Source: Gammaproteobacteria bacterium (GTDB taxonomy: Bacteria; Pseudomonadota; Gammaproteobacteria; UBA12402). Taken from it: DNA of 15,641 nucleotides. Of the stretch, positions 14,865 to 15,641 are shown in pieces. Every line of letters begins with the position of its first letter. Positions within the stretch are counted from its first letter, which is position 1. The stretch lies in contig JANQHY010000170.1 of the NCBI GenBank assembly GCA_028282395.1, forward strand, positions 1 to 15,641, given 5' to 3'. A model generated the notes under the pieces. It worked only from the letters and a program-made list of their open reading frames with translations. It was not told the DNA's origin and searched no databases. The position numbers and the translations under genes were made by a program.

Positions 14865-15641
14865 ATGAAAAAAACACTACGCCAAGCATTGATCACCCTA
14901 GTTACACTGATAGTTTTTACCGTCACTGCACCAACCGCTTTAGCGCAACAGACAACCCAAGCCCCTGCCGATAAAACCTCCTCTACTAAAGCTGAGTCTA
15001 CTCAACCAGCCACATCCGCAAAAAGCGCGCAACCTCATCAACAGCCGACACCAGATATAAAATCCCCTGTTAATAGCAACTTTATTCCCCCAGCCCCACA
15101 AATTAGCTCCGCTGCCTATGTACTGATGGATGCTAATAGCGGTAAAATTTTGGCACAAAAAAATAGCGATAGTATACGTGAACCAGCAAGTCTGACTAAA
15201 TTAATGACACTTTATGTTACCTTCAATGCAATTAAACAAGGATTAATTAAACAGGATGACAAGGTACTCATCAGCAAAAAAGCCTGGAAAACTGGCGGTT
15301 CAAAAATGTTCGTCAAAGCTGGTAATAAAGTTTCCATAGACAAACTCATTCAAGGCGTGATTGTCGATTCAGGTAACGATGCCAGTATGGCATTAGCCGA
15401 GTATGTTGGTGGTTCCGAACAGGGTTTTGTTACCATGATGAATCAACAGGCAAAAGTGCTGGGAATGACGCAAACCCATTTTACTGACCCCACCGGCCTG
15501 CCCGCATCAGATCACGTTACTACGGCTGCTGATCTTGCCATTCTGGCACGTGCATTGATTCACCGTTTCCCGCAACAATACCACCATTTCAGCCAGAAAT
15601 GGTTAACCTATAGTGGTATTCGCCAACCTAACCGCAATCGC
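14865..15641 (+). CDS. D-alanyl-D-alanine carboxypeptidase, PBP5/6 type (3' end cut off)
   Basis: This penicillin-binding protein removes the terminal D-Ala from peptidoglycan pentapeptides in the periplasm. The visible 259 residues begin with a signal peptide cut after ALA at about 27. An unusually long Ala/Thr/Pro/Gln-rich linker follows, about 28-77; E. coli DacA has almost none. The catalytic domain then starts with SAAYVLMDANSGKIL. The active-site SLTK is at 109-112 (Ser109 and Lys112), and the second motif SGN is at 169-171. The third motif, KTG, and the C-terminal amphipathic helix should lie right of the window. The ATG follows a poor GTGAG-like site. The promoter is 14781-14808. It is divergent from the ComEA-like gene. 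The gene appears intact as far as seen; dacA, dacC or dacD cannot be told apart. Confidence 0.93.
   Translation, partial: MKKTLRQALITLVTLIVFTVTAPTALAQQTTQAPADKTSSTKAESTQPATSAKSAQPHQQPTPDIKSPVNSNFIPPAPQISSAAYVLMDANSGKILAQKNSDSIREPASLTKLMTLYVTFNAIKQGLIKQDDKVLISKKAWKTGGSKMFVKAGNKVSIDKLIQGVIVDSGNDASMALAEYVGGSEQGFVTMMNQQAKVLGMTQTHFTDPTGLPASDHVTTAADLAILARALIHRFPQQYHHFSQKWLTYSGIRQPNRNR

Overview
The window looks like chromosome from a gammaproteobacterium of moderate to low GC content. The clues are a TamA/TamB envelope pair, a TyrZ-type tyrosyl-tRNA synthetase close to anmK and an A-type iron-sulfur carrier (an arrangement also known in Pseudomonas), a WecA-type lipid-linked sugar transferase and a penicillin-binding D,D-carboxypeptidase. 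I cannot name the genus. There is no insertion sequence, integrase, tRNA, rRNA, CRISPR array or prophage gene that I can support.

Layout. 1-6064 (+): the 3' most of tamA, tamB overlapping it by four bases, then a proline iminopeptidase-like alpha/beta hydrolase 27 bp later. 6100-8185 (-): a stand-alone receiver protein and, further upstream, a LuxR-type regulator, separated by about 800 bp of gene-free AT-rich DNA full of small inverted repeats. 8436-9638 (-): tyrS. 9639-9979: a gene-free gap with a GC-rich, self-complementary island that may be a structured RNA. 9980-11077 (+): anmK, convergent with an erpA-like gene (11095-11589, -) that carries a long acidic insertion. 11691-12831 (-): two tandem paralogous secreted proteins of unknown function behind a recognisable promoter. 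12934-13980 (-): wecA-like transferase with a good promoter and a leader hairpin. 14167-14490 (-): a small secreted ComEA-like helix-hairpin-helix protein. 14865 to the right edge (+): a D-alanyl-D-alanine carboxypeptidase, cut off by the window.

Theme. Much of the window concerns the cell envelope: outer-membrane assembly and lipid transport (TamA/TamB), peptidoglycan recycling (AnmK) and trimming (carboxypeptidase), lipid-linked glycan initiation (WecA-like), and several exported small proteins. tyrS and erpA are housekeeping genes. The two regulators have no sensor kinase or signal synthase nearby, so their inputs are unknown.

The most unusual items are the acidic insertion in the ErpA-like protein, the tandem secreted paralogs, the GC-rich island between tyrS and anmK, and a rightward terminator at 14128-14163 with no rightward gene in front of it.
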